Source of the DNA: Pleomorphomonas diazotrophica
Lineage (GTDB): Bacteria > Pseudomonadota > Alphaproteobacteria > Rhizobiales > Pleomorphomonadaceae
NCBI RefSeq assembly: GCF_002844595.1
Contig: NZ_PJNW01000002.1
Location: 868,001-932,000, forward strand
Direction: 5' to 3'
DNA: 64,000 nucleotides
Numbering within the stretch: the stretch's first letter is position 1; each line of letters begins with the position of its first letter. Under the pieces are notes generated by a model, which was given only the letters and a program-made list of their open reading frames with translations, was not told the origin of the DNA and ran no database searches. Shown piece after piece: positions 7,395 to 16,193 of this stretch. Position numbers and translations under genes: made by a program.

Positions 7395-8752
7395 CGAAGC
7401 CCACGATCGATGACCTCCGGGTGCTGATCGTCGAGGACGATCCCGACGTGTTGCTCGGCTGCGAGCAGGCGCTTCAGCTTGAGGGCATGCAGACGATCGG
7501 CACGGGTTCGGTCGAGGAGGCGCTCAGGCGGATCGCCGAGGCGCGGCCGGGCGTCATCGTCTCGGATGTGCGTCTGCCCGGCCGCGACGGCCTGTCGCTT
7601 CTGAGGGAGATGCAGGCCGCCGATGCCGATCTCCCGGTGATCCTGATCACCGGCCATGGCGATGTGTCACTGGCCGTTCAGGCCATGCGATCGGGTGCCT
7701 ACGACTTCATCGAGAAGCCCTTTTCGCCTGAGCATCTGGTCGAGGTGGTGAGGCGGGCCCGCGAGAAGCGGGCATTGACGATCGAGGTCCGCCGCCTCCG
7801 CCATAAGCTCACGGACGGCGGTCGGCTGGAAGGACGGATCATCGGCCGCTCGCCGGCCATGGTGAAACTCCGGCGCGTCATCGCCGACATCGCGAGCACC
7901 AATGCCTCGGTGCTGATCAGCGGCGACACCGGCACCGGCAAGGAACTGGTCGCCCGCTGCCTGCATGACGAAAGCTCGCGTCGCAAGGGGCATTTCGTGG
8001 CGATCAATTGCGGTGGCCTACCGGAGCATCTCGTGGAAAGCGAGCTGTTCGGCCATGAGGCCGGCGCCTTCACCGGCGCCACCAAGCGCCGCATCGGCAA
8101 GATCGAGCATGCGAGTGGCGGTACGCTGTTTCTGGACGAGGTCGAGACAACGCCGGTCAGCGTTCAGATCAAGCTCTTGCGTGTCTTGCAGGAGCGGACG
8201 CTGGAGCGGCTCGGGTCGAACACGTCCGTTTCAGTTGATTGCCGCATCGTCGCCGCCGTCAAGGGCGACCTCGGCAAGATGGCGGCCGAGGGCCGCTTCC
8301 GGTCCGATCTCTACTACCGCCTCGCCGTCGCCTCGCTGGCATTGCCGGCACTCCGGGATCGGCGCGAGGACATTCCGCTGCTGTTCGCCCACTTCGCCGA
8401 ACAGGCGAGCGTCGTGCATGGCCGCCCCGCGCCGGTGCTCGACGACACCCGTCTCGGCACGCTGATGGCCTATGACTGGCCGGGCAACGTGCGCGAGCTC
8501 CGGAATGTTGCCGATCGCTGCGTCCTCGGCATTGAGGCTGGGTTCCCCCCCTTTGCCGAGGCGACCGCCGTCGAGCCCTTGTCGCTGACCGAGGCGGTCG
8601 CGGCCTTCGAGCGAGCGATGATCGTCGACGCGCTCGGCCGCAGTGGCGGTGGCCTCGGCCCGACCGCGCAGTTGCTCCGAATCCCGAAGTCGACCCTCTA
8701 CGACAAGATGACGCGTCTCGGCCTCGCCGATGGCGACCGAGACGCGCAATAG
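7391..8752 (+). CDS. DctD-like sigma-54-dependent response regulator
   Basis: 453-residue NtrC-family activator. The receiver domain (about 10-120) has acidic pocket residues, phospho-acceptor Asp59 in VIVSDVRLPGRDG and Lys109 in FIEKPF. The AAA+ domain has Walker A GDTGTGKE (178-185) and the intact sigma-54 contact motif GAFTGA (225-230). A Fis-type HTH lies at the C-terminus (LLRIPKSTLYDKMTRLGL). It overlaps the sensor gene by ATGA. The intact GAFTGA, together with the RpoN promoter and paired palindromes upstream of the symporter, gives a self-consistent local circuit. Its 3' end is only 5 nt from the convergent peptide-transporter gene, so no terminator fits between them. Confidence 0.93.
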   Translation: MTKPTIDDLRVLIVEDDPDVLLGCEQALQLEGMQTIGTGSVEEALRRIAEARPGVIVSDVRLPGRDGLSLLREMQAADADLPVILITGHGDVSLAVQAMRSGAYDFIEKPFSPEHLVEVVRRAREKRALTIEVRRLRHKLTDGGRLEGRIIGRSPAMVKLRRVIADIASTNASVLISGDTGTGKELVARCLHDESSRRKGHFVAINCGGLPEHLVESELFGHEAGAFTGATKRRIGKIEHASGGTLFLDEVETTPVSVQIKLLRVLQERTLERLGSNTSVSVDCRIVAAVKGDLGKMAAEGRFRSDLYYRLAVASLALPALRDRREDIPLLFAHFAEQASVVHGRPAPVLDDTRLGTLMAYDWPGNVRELRNVADRCVLGIEAGFPPFAEATAVEPLSLTEAVAAFERAMIVDALGRSGGGLGPTAQLLRIPKSTLYDKMTRLGLADGDRDAQ

Positions 8753-8757
8753 CCCGT

Positions 8758-9510
8758 TCAGGCGAATTCGGGTAGACGCGGCGTGCTGGCGAGGAGACGC
8801 TGCGTATAGGGATGCTTGGGTGACGAGAGTATATCGCGTGCCGTCCCCTGTTCGACGATGCGGCCCTTTTCCAGGATGACAAGATCCTGGCAGAGAAGGG
8901 CCACGAAGCCGATGTCGTGCGAGACCAGAGCCAGGGTCGTCCTTGCCGACAGGGACTTCAGAAGCTCAACGATGCGGATGCGCGTCGTAAGATCGAGCGC
9001 GCTCACCACCTCGTCGGCCAGCACCAGCTCCGGCTCCGATACGATGGCTCTCGCGATGGCGATGCGCTGGCGCTGGCCACCGGAGAACTCATGCGGATAT
9101 CGGCCGGCAGCGTCGGGCGGCAGATCAACCGATGCCAAAGCCCCGGCGACGGCGGCATCGATGTCGGTTTCCACGTTCAGAGATCGCAGGGGCTCGGCGA
9201 CGATGTCGGCGATCTTCTGGCGCGGATCGAGCGAGGAATAGGGGTCCTGAAAAACAGCTTGGACCGATCGGCGGAAACCGCGCATGAACGGCCGGTTGCG
9301 CGGATCGAGTGGCGCGCCGCGAAAGGTGACCTTGCCGGAGGTCGGCTGGGCGAGGCCGAGCAGCAGGCGCAGGATGGTGGTCTTGCCGGAACCACTTTCT
9401 CCGACGATGCCGAGATTGCGGCCGGCCTCGATGCTGAGGTCGACGCCATCGAGCACCTTGCGGCCACGGCCGTAGGCGAAGGAGACGGCGGCGAGATCGA
9501 TGAGGCTCAT
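8758..9510 (-). CDS. Peptide ABC transporter ATP-binding protein (DppF/OppF type)
   Basis: 250-residue cytoplasmic ATPase. Walker A GESGSGKTT, Q-loop region VFQDPYSSLDPRQ, signature FSGGQRQRIAIARAI and Walker B LVLADEVVSALD are visible. VFQDPYSSLDP is typical of the oligopeptide/nickel transporter ATPase family. It is the last gene of a five-gene minus-strand importer operon and overlaps the preceding ATPase gene by ATGA. It lacks the long C-terminal extension found in many OppF proteins but ends after HPYTQRLLAS, a normal short form. Substrate class (peptides, or another family-5 substrate) is inferred. Confidence 0.92.
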   Translation of the reverse strand: MSLIDLAAVSFAYGRGRKVLDGVDLSIEAGRNLGIVGESGSGKTTILRLLLGLAQPTSGKVTFRGAPLDPRNRPFMRGFRRSVQAVFQDPYSSLDPRQKIADIVAEPLRSLNVETDIDAAVAGALASVDLPPDAAGRYPHEFSGGQRQRIAIARAIVSEPELVLADEVVSALDLTTRIRIVELLKSLSARTTLALVSHDIGFVALLCQDLVILEKGRIVEQGTARDILSSPKHPYTQRLLASTPRLPEFA

Positions 9511-10307
9511 AGCGCCGCTCCGATGGCTTGATCGAAGGCGCGCGCCGCTTCGACGAGGCCGAGGGTATAGGGATGGCGCGGCCGGCCGAACACCTCGGCT
9601 ATAGGTCCTTGCTCGACCATCTCACCGGCTCGCAGAACCACGACACGATCGACGGCCGTTCCTACCACCGGCAGATCATGGCTGATGAAAAGGAGGCCCA
9701 TGTTCTCCTCGCGCACCAGCGTTTCGAGAAGCGTCAGTACCTCGGCCTGCGTGGTGACGTCGAGCGCCGTGGTCGGTTCGTCGGCGATGAGCAGGCTCGG
9801 CCGGCAGGCGAGCGCCATGGCAATCGCCGCCCGCTGGCGCTGACCGCCCGACATTTCATGCGGATAGGCGCGGGCGAGGCGCGCGGGATCGGGCAGGGCG
9901 ACGCGGACCATCAGACCGAGCACTTCGGCTTGGACATCGACCGACCGGCCGTCGCGGTGGGCACGGCGGCGCACCGCCTCGGCGATCTGCTTGCCAATAC
10001 GCATCAGCGGATCGAGGGCGGTCAGAGGCTCCTGGAAGATGGTGGCCACCGCCGTTCCCCTGAGACCTGCGACATCGCGATCTGCAGAGCCGATCACTTC
10101 CCTGTCGGAAAGACGGATGGAACCGGAGGCGGTCATGCCATCTGGCAACAGGCCGATGGCAGCGAGGGCCGTCAACGACTTGCCGGACCCGCTCTCACCG
10201 ATCAGGCCGACGCGTTCTCCAGCGGCGACCGACAGCGACACGTCGGAGACCAAAGGCCGGCCGACGTGACGGATAGTGAGATTTTCGATGGTGAGAAGAT
10301 CGGCCAT
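9507..10307 (-). CDS. Peptide ABC transporter ATP-binding protein (DppD/OppD type)
   Basis: 266-residue ATPase with Walker A GESGSGKS, the block [19 protein letters not shown], signature [16 protein letters not shown] and Walker [13 protein letters not shown]. It forms the heterodimeric motor with the following gene. ATG at 10307 is chosen; its A is shared with the stop of the upstream permease (TGATG), a coupling arrangement. An alternative TTG lies one codon upstream. No Fe-S C-terminal cysteines are evident, and the protein is shorter than E. coli OppD/DppD (about 330 residues). Confidence 0.92.
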   Translation of the reverse strand: MADLLTIENLTIRHVGRPLVSDVSLSVAAGERVGLIGESGSGKSLTALAAIGLLPDGMTASGSIRLSDREVIGSADRDVAGLRGTAVATIFQEPLTALDPLMRIGKQIAEAVRRRAHRDGRSVDVQAEVLGLMVRVALPDPARLARAYPHEMSGGQRQRAAIAMALACRPSLLIADEPTTALDVTTQAEVLTLLETLVREENMGLLFISHDLPVVGTAVDRVVVLRAGEMVEQGPIAEVFGRPRHPYTLGLVEAARAFDQAIGAAL

Positions 10308-11158
10308 CAACGCCTCCGCCGGGTCGGGTCGGCGACGTCACGGAGGCCGTCGGCGAAGAGGTTGAGGCCAATCACCAGCGATACCAGAGCGATGCCGGGA
10401 GCGATGGCGCCGAAGGGAGCCGTGTAGACGGTGGCCTGGGCCTCCTGCAGTAATCGTCCCCAGGACGCATTGGGCGGCGGCGCACCGAGACCCAGGTAGG
10501 ACAGCGATGCCTCGGCGATCACGGCAAGGCCGAACTGCAGGGCGAAGTTGACGATGAGCGTCGGCCAGATATTGGGCAGCACGTGGATGCGGACGATGCC
10601 GAGCCAGCCGGTTCCCGATACGCGCGCGGCGGTGATGTAGTCCATCGCCAGCACGCGCCTTGCCAGGATGCGGGTCAGGCGGGCGACGATGGATGAGGCG
10701 GCAATGCCGATGGCCAGAATGGCGGTGCCGAGACTAGCGCCGTCGCTGGCTGCCACGATCAGCATGGCGAGCAGCAGCGTCGGGAAGGCGATCAGGATAT
10801 CGAGCGTCGCCGCCAGCACGTCATCGACAGCGCGCGAAGCGAAGGCGGCCAGCAGTCCGACCGTGACGCCGATGGCCGCCGCGATGGCCACCGCACCGAT
10901 GCCGACGCTGAGGGCGATGCGCGCGCCGATCATGATCTCGGTGAAGAGGTCGCGGCCGAGCCGGTCGGTACCGGCCCAATGGGCGAGCGACGGCGGCGCG
11001 AGGCGGCCGCCGGTCATGGCTGTCGGGTCGTAAGGCGTCCATATAAGCGTCAGAAGGCCGACGACGACATGAAGGCCGACCAGCGTTGCGCCGATGAGGA
11101 AGGCGGGTGTCAGGCGCAACCTGGGCAGCGGGGCGAAGGCGGGGGTTGCGTCGCTCAT
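10307..11158 (-). CDS. Peptide ABC transporter permease (DppC type)
   Basis: 283-residue inner-membrane permease with about six helices. It has the DppC-type N-terminal block (LIGATLVGLHVVVGLLTLIW), the segment APPSLAHWAGTDRLGRDLFTEIM, and an EAA-like loop at GTGWLGIVRIHVLPNIWPTL. HWAGTDRLGRD is a hallmark of the DppC/OppC permeases. I chose ATG 11158, which overlaps the stop of the DppB-type gene by ATGA; the open frame extends far upstream but only as antisense-like low-complexity sequence. Partner of the next permease. Confidence 0.92.
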   Translation of the reverse strand: MSDATPAFAPLPRLRLTPAFLIGATLVGLHVVVGLLTLIWTPYDPTAMTGGRLAPPSLAHWAGTDRLGRDLFTEIMIGARIALSVGIGAVAIAAAIGVTVGLLAAFASRAVDDVLAATLDILIAFPTLLLAMLIVAASDGASLGTAILAIGIAASSIVARLTRILARRVLAMDYITAARVSGTGWLGIVRIHVLPNIWPTLIVNFALQFGLAVIAEASLSYLGLGAPPPNASWGRLLQEAQATVYTAPFGAIAPGIALVSLVIGLNLFADGLRDVADPTRRRR

Positions 11159-12120
11159 GGCCGGGCTCCGCTCGGCCCGCGCAGGCGGGGATCGACGAGG
11201 CGCTGCACGAGGTCGGCGGCGAAGCCGACCAGCAGCACCAGAAGCGTCGAGATGAACAGAACGCCCTGAACGCTCGGATAATCGCGCTGCTCGATGCCGC
11301 TCAGCAGCATGGAGCCGAGGCCGGGCAGCGAGAAGACACGCTCCACCACCACGGCGCCAAGCAGCGTCGAGGCCAGTTCGATGCCGAGAATGGAAATCAC
11401 CGGTACGGCGCCGTTGCGAATGCCATGGCGGACGAGCGCTTCCCCATAACCGGCGCCGAGTGCGCGGGCGGTTCGGAGATAGTCGGAGCCGATGACGTCG
11501 AGCGTTGCCGAGCGAACGTAGCGAATGAGAGAGGCCGACATGACCAGGGCGATAGTCAGGATCGGCAACGCAAGCTGATGGAGGGCGGCGAGCGGATCGC
11601 GCCACCAGCCGGACGTCGGAAAGCCGCTCGACGGGAAGAGACGCAGCTTCACGGCGAAGGCGGTGACCAAAAGGATGCCGATCCAGAAGACCGGGATGGC
11701 AACACCGAGCTGCGAGATCACCGAAATGAGACTGCCATACCAGCGGTCGCGCTTGACGGCGGCCAGGATGCCGAGCGGCAGGGCGATCAGGATCGCGCCG
11801 GTGAAGGCGAGAGCGGTCAGCGGCAGCGTCAACGTCAGGCGGCGCCCGATTTCCTCAAGCACCGGCACGCCGGACACGAAGGATGCGCCGAGATCGAAAC
11901 TAGCGAGCTGGCCCAGATAACGAACGAACTGTGCGAAGATCGGCAGGTCGGAGCCAACCTGACGGCGGGCCGCCTCGATCTGTTCGGGATCGGCCCCCAC
12001 GGAGACGAGCGCATTGGCGGGATCGCCAGGCAGGAGGCGCAACAGCAGGAACAGGACAGCGGCGGCGATCAGCACGGAAACGAGGAGGATCGCCGTCCGA
12101 CGGACGAGATAGGCGAGAAT
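11155..12120 (-). CDS. Peptide ABC transporter permease (DppB type), apparent ATT start
   Basis: Permease of the DppB/OppB family with LLRLLPGDPANAL and the C-terminal FLSTLLVLLVGFAADLVQRLVDPRLR region. Starting at the GTG at 12075 would remove half of the first helix. The family N-terminus (LAYLVRRTAILLVSVLIAA) is encoded in frame back to an ATT at 12118-12120, which has AAAGGTG a few bases upstream. No ATG, GTG or TTG occurs in frame between that ATT and the preceding hairpin. I therefore give 321 residues from ATT as best estimate; the shorter GTG form is the alternative. The gene follows the binding-protein gene after a terminator-like hairpin. Confidence 0.82.
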   Translation of the reverse strand: MLAYLVRRTAILLVSVLIAAAVLFLLLRLLPGDPANALVSVGADPEQIEAARRQVGSDLPIFAQFVRYLGQLASFDLGASFVSGVPVLEEIGRRLTLTLPLTALAFTGAILIALPLGILAAVKRDRWYGSLISVISQLGVAIPVFWIGILLVTAFAVKLRLFPSSGFPTSGWWRDPLAALHQLALPILTIALVMSASLIRYVRSATLDVIGSDYLRTARALGAGYGEALVRHGIRNGAVPVISILGIELASTLLGAVVVERVFSLPGLGSMLLSGIEQRDYPSVQGVLFISTLLVLLVGFAADLVQRLVDPRLRGPSGARP

Positions 12121-12131
12121 GGCGGCACCTT

Positions 12132-12175
12132 TGAAAAAGCGGCTAACGCCGCCCGAGCTTAGGTCGGGCGGCGTT
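12132..12175 (-). terminator. Terminator-like hairpin between binding protein and permease genes
   Basis: A perfect 12-bp stem, AACGCCGCCCGA / TCGGGCGGCGTT (12145-12175), is followed on the minus strand by AGCCGC and a run of five U (12132-12138). It lies directly after the binding-protein stop (12200) and before the permease start. Partial termination here would give more binding protein than membrane components, as is common in ABC importer operons. Confidence 0.7.
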
Positions 12176-12199
12176 GGGTGTCGAGCGAGGCGAGAGAGA

Positions 12200-13717
12200 T
12201 CATTCCGCCTTCTTGATGCCGTAGGCGAAGAACTGCGAGTTGAGGCCGTTGAGCGGGTAGCCGGTGACCGACTTCTTCGACACCACGATCTGCGGATAGA
12301 GGTAGAGCCAGTTGCTGGCCGCGTCCTCGGCGATCTGGATGTTGGCTTCCTTCAGCTTCTCGGTCTGCTCATCGACGGTCTTGGCTTCCTCGGAGGCCTT
12401 GATCAGATCGACGACCTTGGGGTTGTTGTAGCCCCAGTAGAAGTCGGGGTTGCCGTAGAAGACGATGTCGCGGTGGTTCACGTGCTCCTGCAAGGTCGCC
12501 TGGAAGTCGTGCGCCTTGTAGATCTTGGTGTACCACTCGTTGGCCGTGATGACGTTGATCTCCACCTTGACGCCGACCTTGGCCAGCTCGCCCTGCAAGA
12601 ACTGCGCGGCGATCGGATGCGGGTCGTAGTTGGGCGTGTCGATGGTGAAGGTGAAGCCGTCGGGGTAGCCGGCCTCGGCGAGCAGCGCCTTGGCGCTTTC
12701 CGGATCGTAGGCATCGGTCTTGGTGAGATCGACGTACCAGGGATCGGTCGGCGGCACGAAGGAGCCGATCAGCGTGCCATACTCTCCCCACACCGCCTCA
12801 AGCAGCTTCTTGTCGTCGACAGCCCGGGCGAGCGCCTTGCGCACCTTGACGTTGTCGAAGGGAGCGACACGGTCGTTGTAGGCCAAGAGCAGCTTGGTGG
12901 TCGACTTGCCCTCGGCAACGGTGAAGTCGGGATTATCCTTGAACTGGGCCAGCGAATCCGGGCTCTGCACCGAGGTGATGACGTCGACGGCACCGGTCAG
13001 GAGCGCGTTGTTGAGGGCAGTCGCCTCGGTGAAATACTTGAAGACCACTTCGCCGTTCTCCGGCTTCGGACCCCAATATTTGTCGAAGCGCTTGACGGCA
13101 AGCTGCGAGCCGCGCTGCCAACCTTCGAGGGCATAGGGACCGGTGCCGTCCTCAGTGGATTGCAGGTCCTTGGCCTTGTCGTTGATCACCCAGACATAGG
13201 AGAGGTTGTAGGGGAGCGAGATCGAGCGCGAGGATAGCTTGATGATGACGGTTGCCTCATCAGGCGTTTCGATCGAGGCGATCGGCTTCAGCGAGTTCTT
13301 GCGCGAGCTTTTGCTGTCGGACGAGGTGACGCGCTCGATCGACCACTTGACGTCGGCCGACGTCAGCGGGTCGCCGGAATGGAAGGTGACGCCGGGCTGC
13401 AGCGTGAAGGTGTAGGTGAGGCCGTCCTCGGAGACCTTGAAGTCCTTGACGAGGCTGGGCGACACCGTGCCGTCGTCATTGAGGCGGAACAGCGCCTCGT
13501 AGACATTGCCGTTGAATGCCTCGTTGATGCCCTGGCCGGCGCCAGCCGTATTGTCGAGGTTCTGCGGCTCATAGAGCGAGCCGACATTGATGGTGGCGTC
13601 GGGACCGCTCTCGGCGGCGAAAGCCGGTGCCAAGCCCATCAGAAGCAGCGTGGCGGTCGTCGTGGCCTTCAAAACCGAAAGCGGTTTCAAGGCGGAGCGC
13701 ACGGGCGAAGCGGTCAT
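12200..13717 (-). CDS. Peptide/family-5 ABC transporter substrate-binding protein
   Basis: 505-residue exported binding protein of the SBP_bac_5 family. It has a long N-terminal signal (about residues 1-34, cleaved after AFAAES or nearby). Mature motifs include LNDDGTVSPSLVKDFKVSEDGLTYTF and the block FHSGDPLTSADVKWSIERV, both typical of dipeptide/oligopeptide/nickel-binding proteins, and KVRKALARAVDDKKLLEAVWG. ATG 13717 follows GAGGAGAG. It heads the importer operon. The bound ligand could be peptides, but family-5 proteins also bind opines, glutathione or oligosaccharides, so the substrate is not fixed. Confidence 0.92.
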   Translation of the reverse strand: MTASPVRSALKPLSVLKATTTATLLLMGLAPAFAAESGPDATINVGSLYEPQNLDNTAGAGQGINEAFNGNVYEALFRLNDDGTVSPSLVKDFKVSEDGLTYTFTLQPGVTFHSGDPLTSADVKWSIERVTSSDSKSSRKNSLKPIASIETPDEATVIIKLSSRSISLPYNLSYVWVINDKAKDLQSTEDGTGPYALEGWQRGSQLAVKRFDKYWGPKPENGEVVFKYFTEATALNNALLTGAVDVITSVQSPDSLAQFKDNPDFTVAEGKSTTKLLLAYNDRVAPFDNVKVRKALARAVDDKKLLEAVWGEYGTLIGSFVPPTDPWYVDLTKTDAYDPESAKALLAEAGYPDGFTFTIDTPNYDPHPIAAQFLQGELAKVGVKVEINVITANEWYTKIYKAHDFQATLQEHVNHRDIVFYGNPDFYWGYNNPKVVDLIKASEEAKTVDEQTEKLKEANIQIAEDAASNWLYLYPQIVVSKKSVTGYPLNGLNSQFFAYGIKKAE

Positions 13718-13909
13718 GTTTCTCTCCTCGGATGGCGGCCGACTGGGCGACCTGTTGGCGGCCAGTCTAGCCGAGGCACGGGAAATGAGAATGTCGGCGC
13801 CGCCTCAAATGGTCGGCGTCATGGAAACAGGTTTGCACAAACTGGGCATTATCCGGATTAATTTACTCGTCTAGACATCCCCAAGCAAGGCAGGCTGGAT
13901 TGTCGGAAT

Positions 13910-14332
13910 TTACAGGAGTGGCTCGCCGTCGATGATATCGATCGACGCGTGATAGCTGTTGCCGATGGTGCACACCTTGTGCGCCTCTTCGATGAGGGAC
14001 CGGCGCTCGGCATCGTTGAAATCACCCTCGATGGCAAAGCGGCAGGTCTGGCGGGCAATGCGTGACGGCGGTTCGGTGGCCTTGGCGCCGATCACCTCCA
14101 CCGAAACCGCGCCAAGCCGATCGTTGAGGCCGAGGTTGCGCGCCGCGATGCGAACGCTGAGCGCAAGGCAGCCGGCCAACGACGCATCCAACAGTTCCAG
14201 CGGGTTGAAGCCTTCCATCGACGGCGAACCGGCCAGGGGCAGGCTGGCGCCCGAGCGGGCGACCACATTGCCACGGCCGCTGCGATCGAGACTGGCGGTG
14301 GCGCCCATCGGGCGGATCCTGACCTGCGACAT
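13910..14332 (-). CDS. OsmC/Ohr family protein
   Basis: 140-residue OsmC-type thiol peroxidase fold. The two conserved redox cysteines are visible, in DASLAGCLALSVRIAARN and in HKVCTIGNS, and the start resembles OsmC paralogues (SLPLAGSPSMEGFNPLELL). It would detoxify organic hydroperoxides using thiol reductant, or act as one of the less characterised YhfA-like OsmC proteins. It appears monocistronic, with no partner regulator (no OhrR-like gene adjacent). Family assignment is firm; substrate is not. Confidence 0.9.
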   Translation of the reverse strand: MSQVRIRPMGATASLDRSGRGNVVARSGASLPLAGSPSMEGFNPLELLDASLAGCLALSVRIAARNLGLNDRLGAVSVEVIGAKATEPPSRIARQTCRFAIEGDFNDAERRSLIEEAHKVCTIGNSYHASIDIIDGEPLL

Positions 14333-14494
14333 GGAGTTCTCCTCTCAGGTAACGCGTGGCGTCAGGATATCCGGATTGAGGGATAGTTGCGAGAAACGAA
14401 TGCCCGCAAAAGAAGCGGCGGCGGATCGTTGCCGATACGCCGCCGTAGTCTGTGGGGGGAGGTTTGCTGCTTTTCTTGGGGAGGACTGGGATCG

Positions 14495-15223
14495 TTACAC
14501 GTCGAAGAGAGCCGGCAGGATCACCATGTCGCGGACGATGACGTTGCGCGGCCGCGTCAGCATGAACAGAACGGCTTCGCCGACTTCCTCGGCCTCGATC
14601 AGGCCACCGGCGGCCTTCTCGGCAGCGAGGCGTTCCGGCACCCAGTCCTTCAACAGGGCGGTGACAACCGGACCGGGCTGGATCGCGCCAACGCGCACGC
14701 CATCCTTGGCCACCTGGCGGCGGACGGTGTGGACGAAGGCCTGCACGGCGTGCTTGGACGCGGTGTAGATCGGCTCGACCTTGACCGGCACCACGCCGGC
14801 CACAGAACTGGTCACCAGGATGTCGCCGCGCTTGCGTTCAATCATGTAGGACAGAACCGCATGCACGCTGCGGAAGGCGGCGTTGATGTTGAGGTTCAGC
14901 ATGCGGTCCCAGGCGTCGGGATTGCCGGTGGCGGCGTCACCGCCGATATAGGCGCCGGCATTGGCATGCAGGATGTCGAGCTTGCCGGCCTTTTCCAGGA
15001 TCTGCGGCAGCATGGTGGCGACGCTCTTGGGATCCAGAAGGTCGACGCGCACCGGGAAGGCATTGGCGCCGATCTCGGCGCAAGCCGTAGCAAGGCCCTG
15101 TTCGTCGCGGTCGACGATGGCGACCTTGGCGCCGGCGCTTGCCAGGGCCTTGGCGGACGCCAGGCCGATGCCGGAAGCGCCACCGGTGATGGCGGCAACC
15201 TGACCTTCGATACTCACAGCCAT
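14495..15223 (-). CDS. SDR-family pentitol dehydrogenase, ribitol 2-dehydrogenase-like
   Basis: 242-residue NAD(P)-dependent short-chain dehydrogenase. It has the glycine-rich TGGASGIG, the cofactor motif HANAGAYIGG, and catalytic Ser and YTASK (SSVAGVVPVKVEPIYTASK). HANAGAYIGG, LNLNINAAFRSV, YTASKHAVQAFVHT and VGAIQPGPVVTALL closely resemble what I recall of Klebsiella ribitol dehydrogenase. With L-xylulose kinase and L-xylulose-5-phosphate epimerase beside it, the likely reaction is oxidation of a pentitol (xylitol, L-arabitol or ribitol) to a ketopentose. It is the last gene of the pentitol operon. Which pentitol is inference only. Confidence 0.88.
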   Translation of the reverse strand: MAVSIEGQVAAITGGASGIGLASAKALASAGAKVAIVDRDEQGLATACAEIGANAFPVRVDLLDPKSVATMLPQILEKAGKLDILHANAGAYIGGDAATGNPDAWDRMLNLNINAAFRSVHAVLSYMIERKRGDILVTSSVAGVVPVKVEPIYTASKHAVQAFVHTVRRQVAKDGVRVGAIQPGPVVTALLKDWVPERLAAEKAAGGLIEAEEVGEAVLFMLTRPRNVIVRDMVILPALFDV

Positions 15224-15288
15224 TTCAGTCTCCTTTGTCCGTAACCCACGGACTTTCGCTTCTGTTTATTGGGCGTTTCCTCTGGCCT

Positions 15289-16167
15289 TCACGCGGCTTG
15301 AAGCAGGCCGCCGAGGCGCATTTGTTCGATCATCCAGCGCCGGGCCGTGGCGATTTCCACCACCGGCTCGTCGGACTTCTCCGTCCACATCTCCATCAAG
15401 AAGGGGCCGCGATAGCCGAGCTCGGCAAGCGTGGCGAAGCAGGCCTTGAAGTCGACGCAGCCGTCGCCGAAAGGCACGTCGCGGAACTGGCCGGGATAGT
15501 CGCCGGTGACCTTGCGCGTGTCTTTCAGGTGAATGGCGACGATGCGGTCGATGCCCGCCCGAAGCTCCGCCTGGACGTCGTTGCCCCAGGCAGTGAGGTT
15601 GCCGAGGTCGGGGTAGACGCAGAAGTAGGGTGAGTGGATGAGCTGGTCGTATTCGCGCCAGCGGGTGATCGAGTTGATGAAGGCGGTGTCCATGATCTCG
15701 ACCGCCAGCATCACCTGCGACTTGGCCGCCTCACGCACCGACCACTGCAAGCCCTCGATGAACCGCTCCTTGGTGCCAACGTCGGCCTCTTCGTAGTAGA
15801 CGTCATAGCCGGCGACCTGAATGGTGCGGATGCCCAGGTCGACGCAGAGGTCGATGGCCCGGCGCATGATATCGCGCGCCTTGACGCGGGTCGCCGCATC
15901 GCGGCTGCCGAAGGGGAAACGGCGGTGCGCCGACAGGCAGACGCTCGGCACTGACACGTCGAAATCACGCACGGCGGCGCAGAAGGCCGCGCGCTCCGCC
16001 TTCGACCAGCTCAGCCGCGTCATGCGCTCGTCGGTCTCGTCGATCGACATTTCCACAAAGTCGAAGTCGAGAGCCTTGGCGAGCGCCAGCCGCGCCGGCC
16101 AGTCCAGGTCCTTCGGCAGCGCCTTTTCGTAGATGCCCAGCGGGTTGGGCAACGCCTCTCGGGTCAC
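15289..16167 (-). CDS. L-xylulose/L-ribulose-5-phosphate 3-epimerase (UlaE/SgbU-like)
   Basis: 292-residue TIM-barrel epimerase interconverting L-xylulose 5-phosphate and L-ribulose 5-phosphate. Family hallmarks are LGIYEKALPKDLDWPARL at the start, FVEMSIDETDERMTRLSWS, SVPSVCLSAHRRFPFGS, and metal ligands in MLAVEIMDTAFINS, YPDLGNLTAWG and FLMEMWTE. GTG at 16167 is chosen because GGAGG lies just upstream and the protein then matches UlaE at its N-terminus. It starts 27 nt after the kinase stop. Its product would be taken to D-xylulose 5-phosphate by an AraD-type 4-epimerase, and one is encoded at 46.4 kb. Confidence 0.9.
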   Translation of the reverse strand: MTREALPNPLGIYEKALPKDLDWPARLALAKALDFDFVEMSIDETDERMTRLSWSKAERAAFCAAVRDFDVSVPSVCLSAHRRFPFGSRDAATRVKARDIMRRAIDLCVDLGIRTIQVAGYDVYYEEADVGTKERFIEGLQWSVREAAKSQVMLAVEIMDTAFINSITRWREYDQLIHSPYFCVYPDLGNLTAWGNDVQAELRAGIDRIVAIHLKDTRKVTGDYPGQFRDVPFGDGCVDFKACFATLAELGYRGPFLMEMWTEKSDEPVVEIATARRWMIEQMRLGGLLQAA

Positions 16168-16193
16168 GTCATCCTCCAGATCTGATGGCTCTC

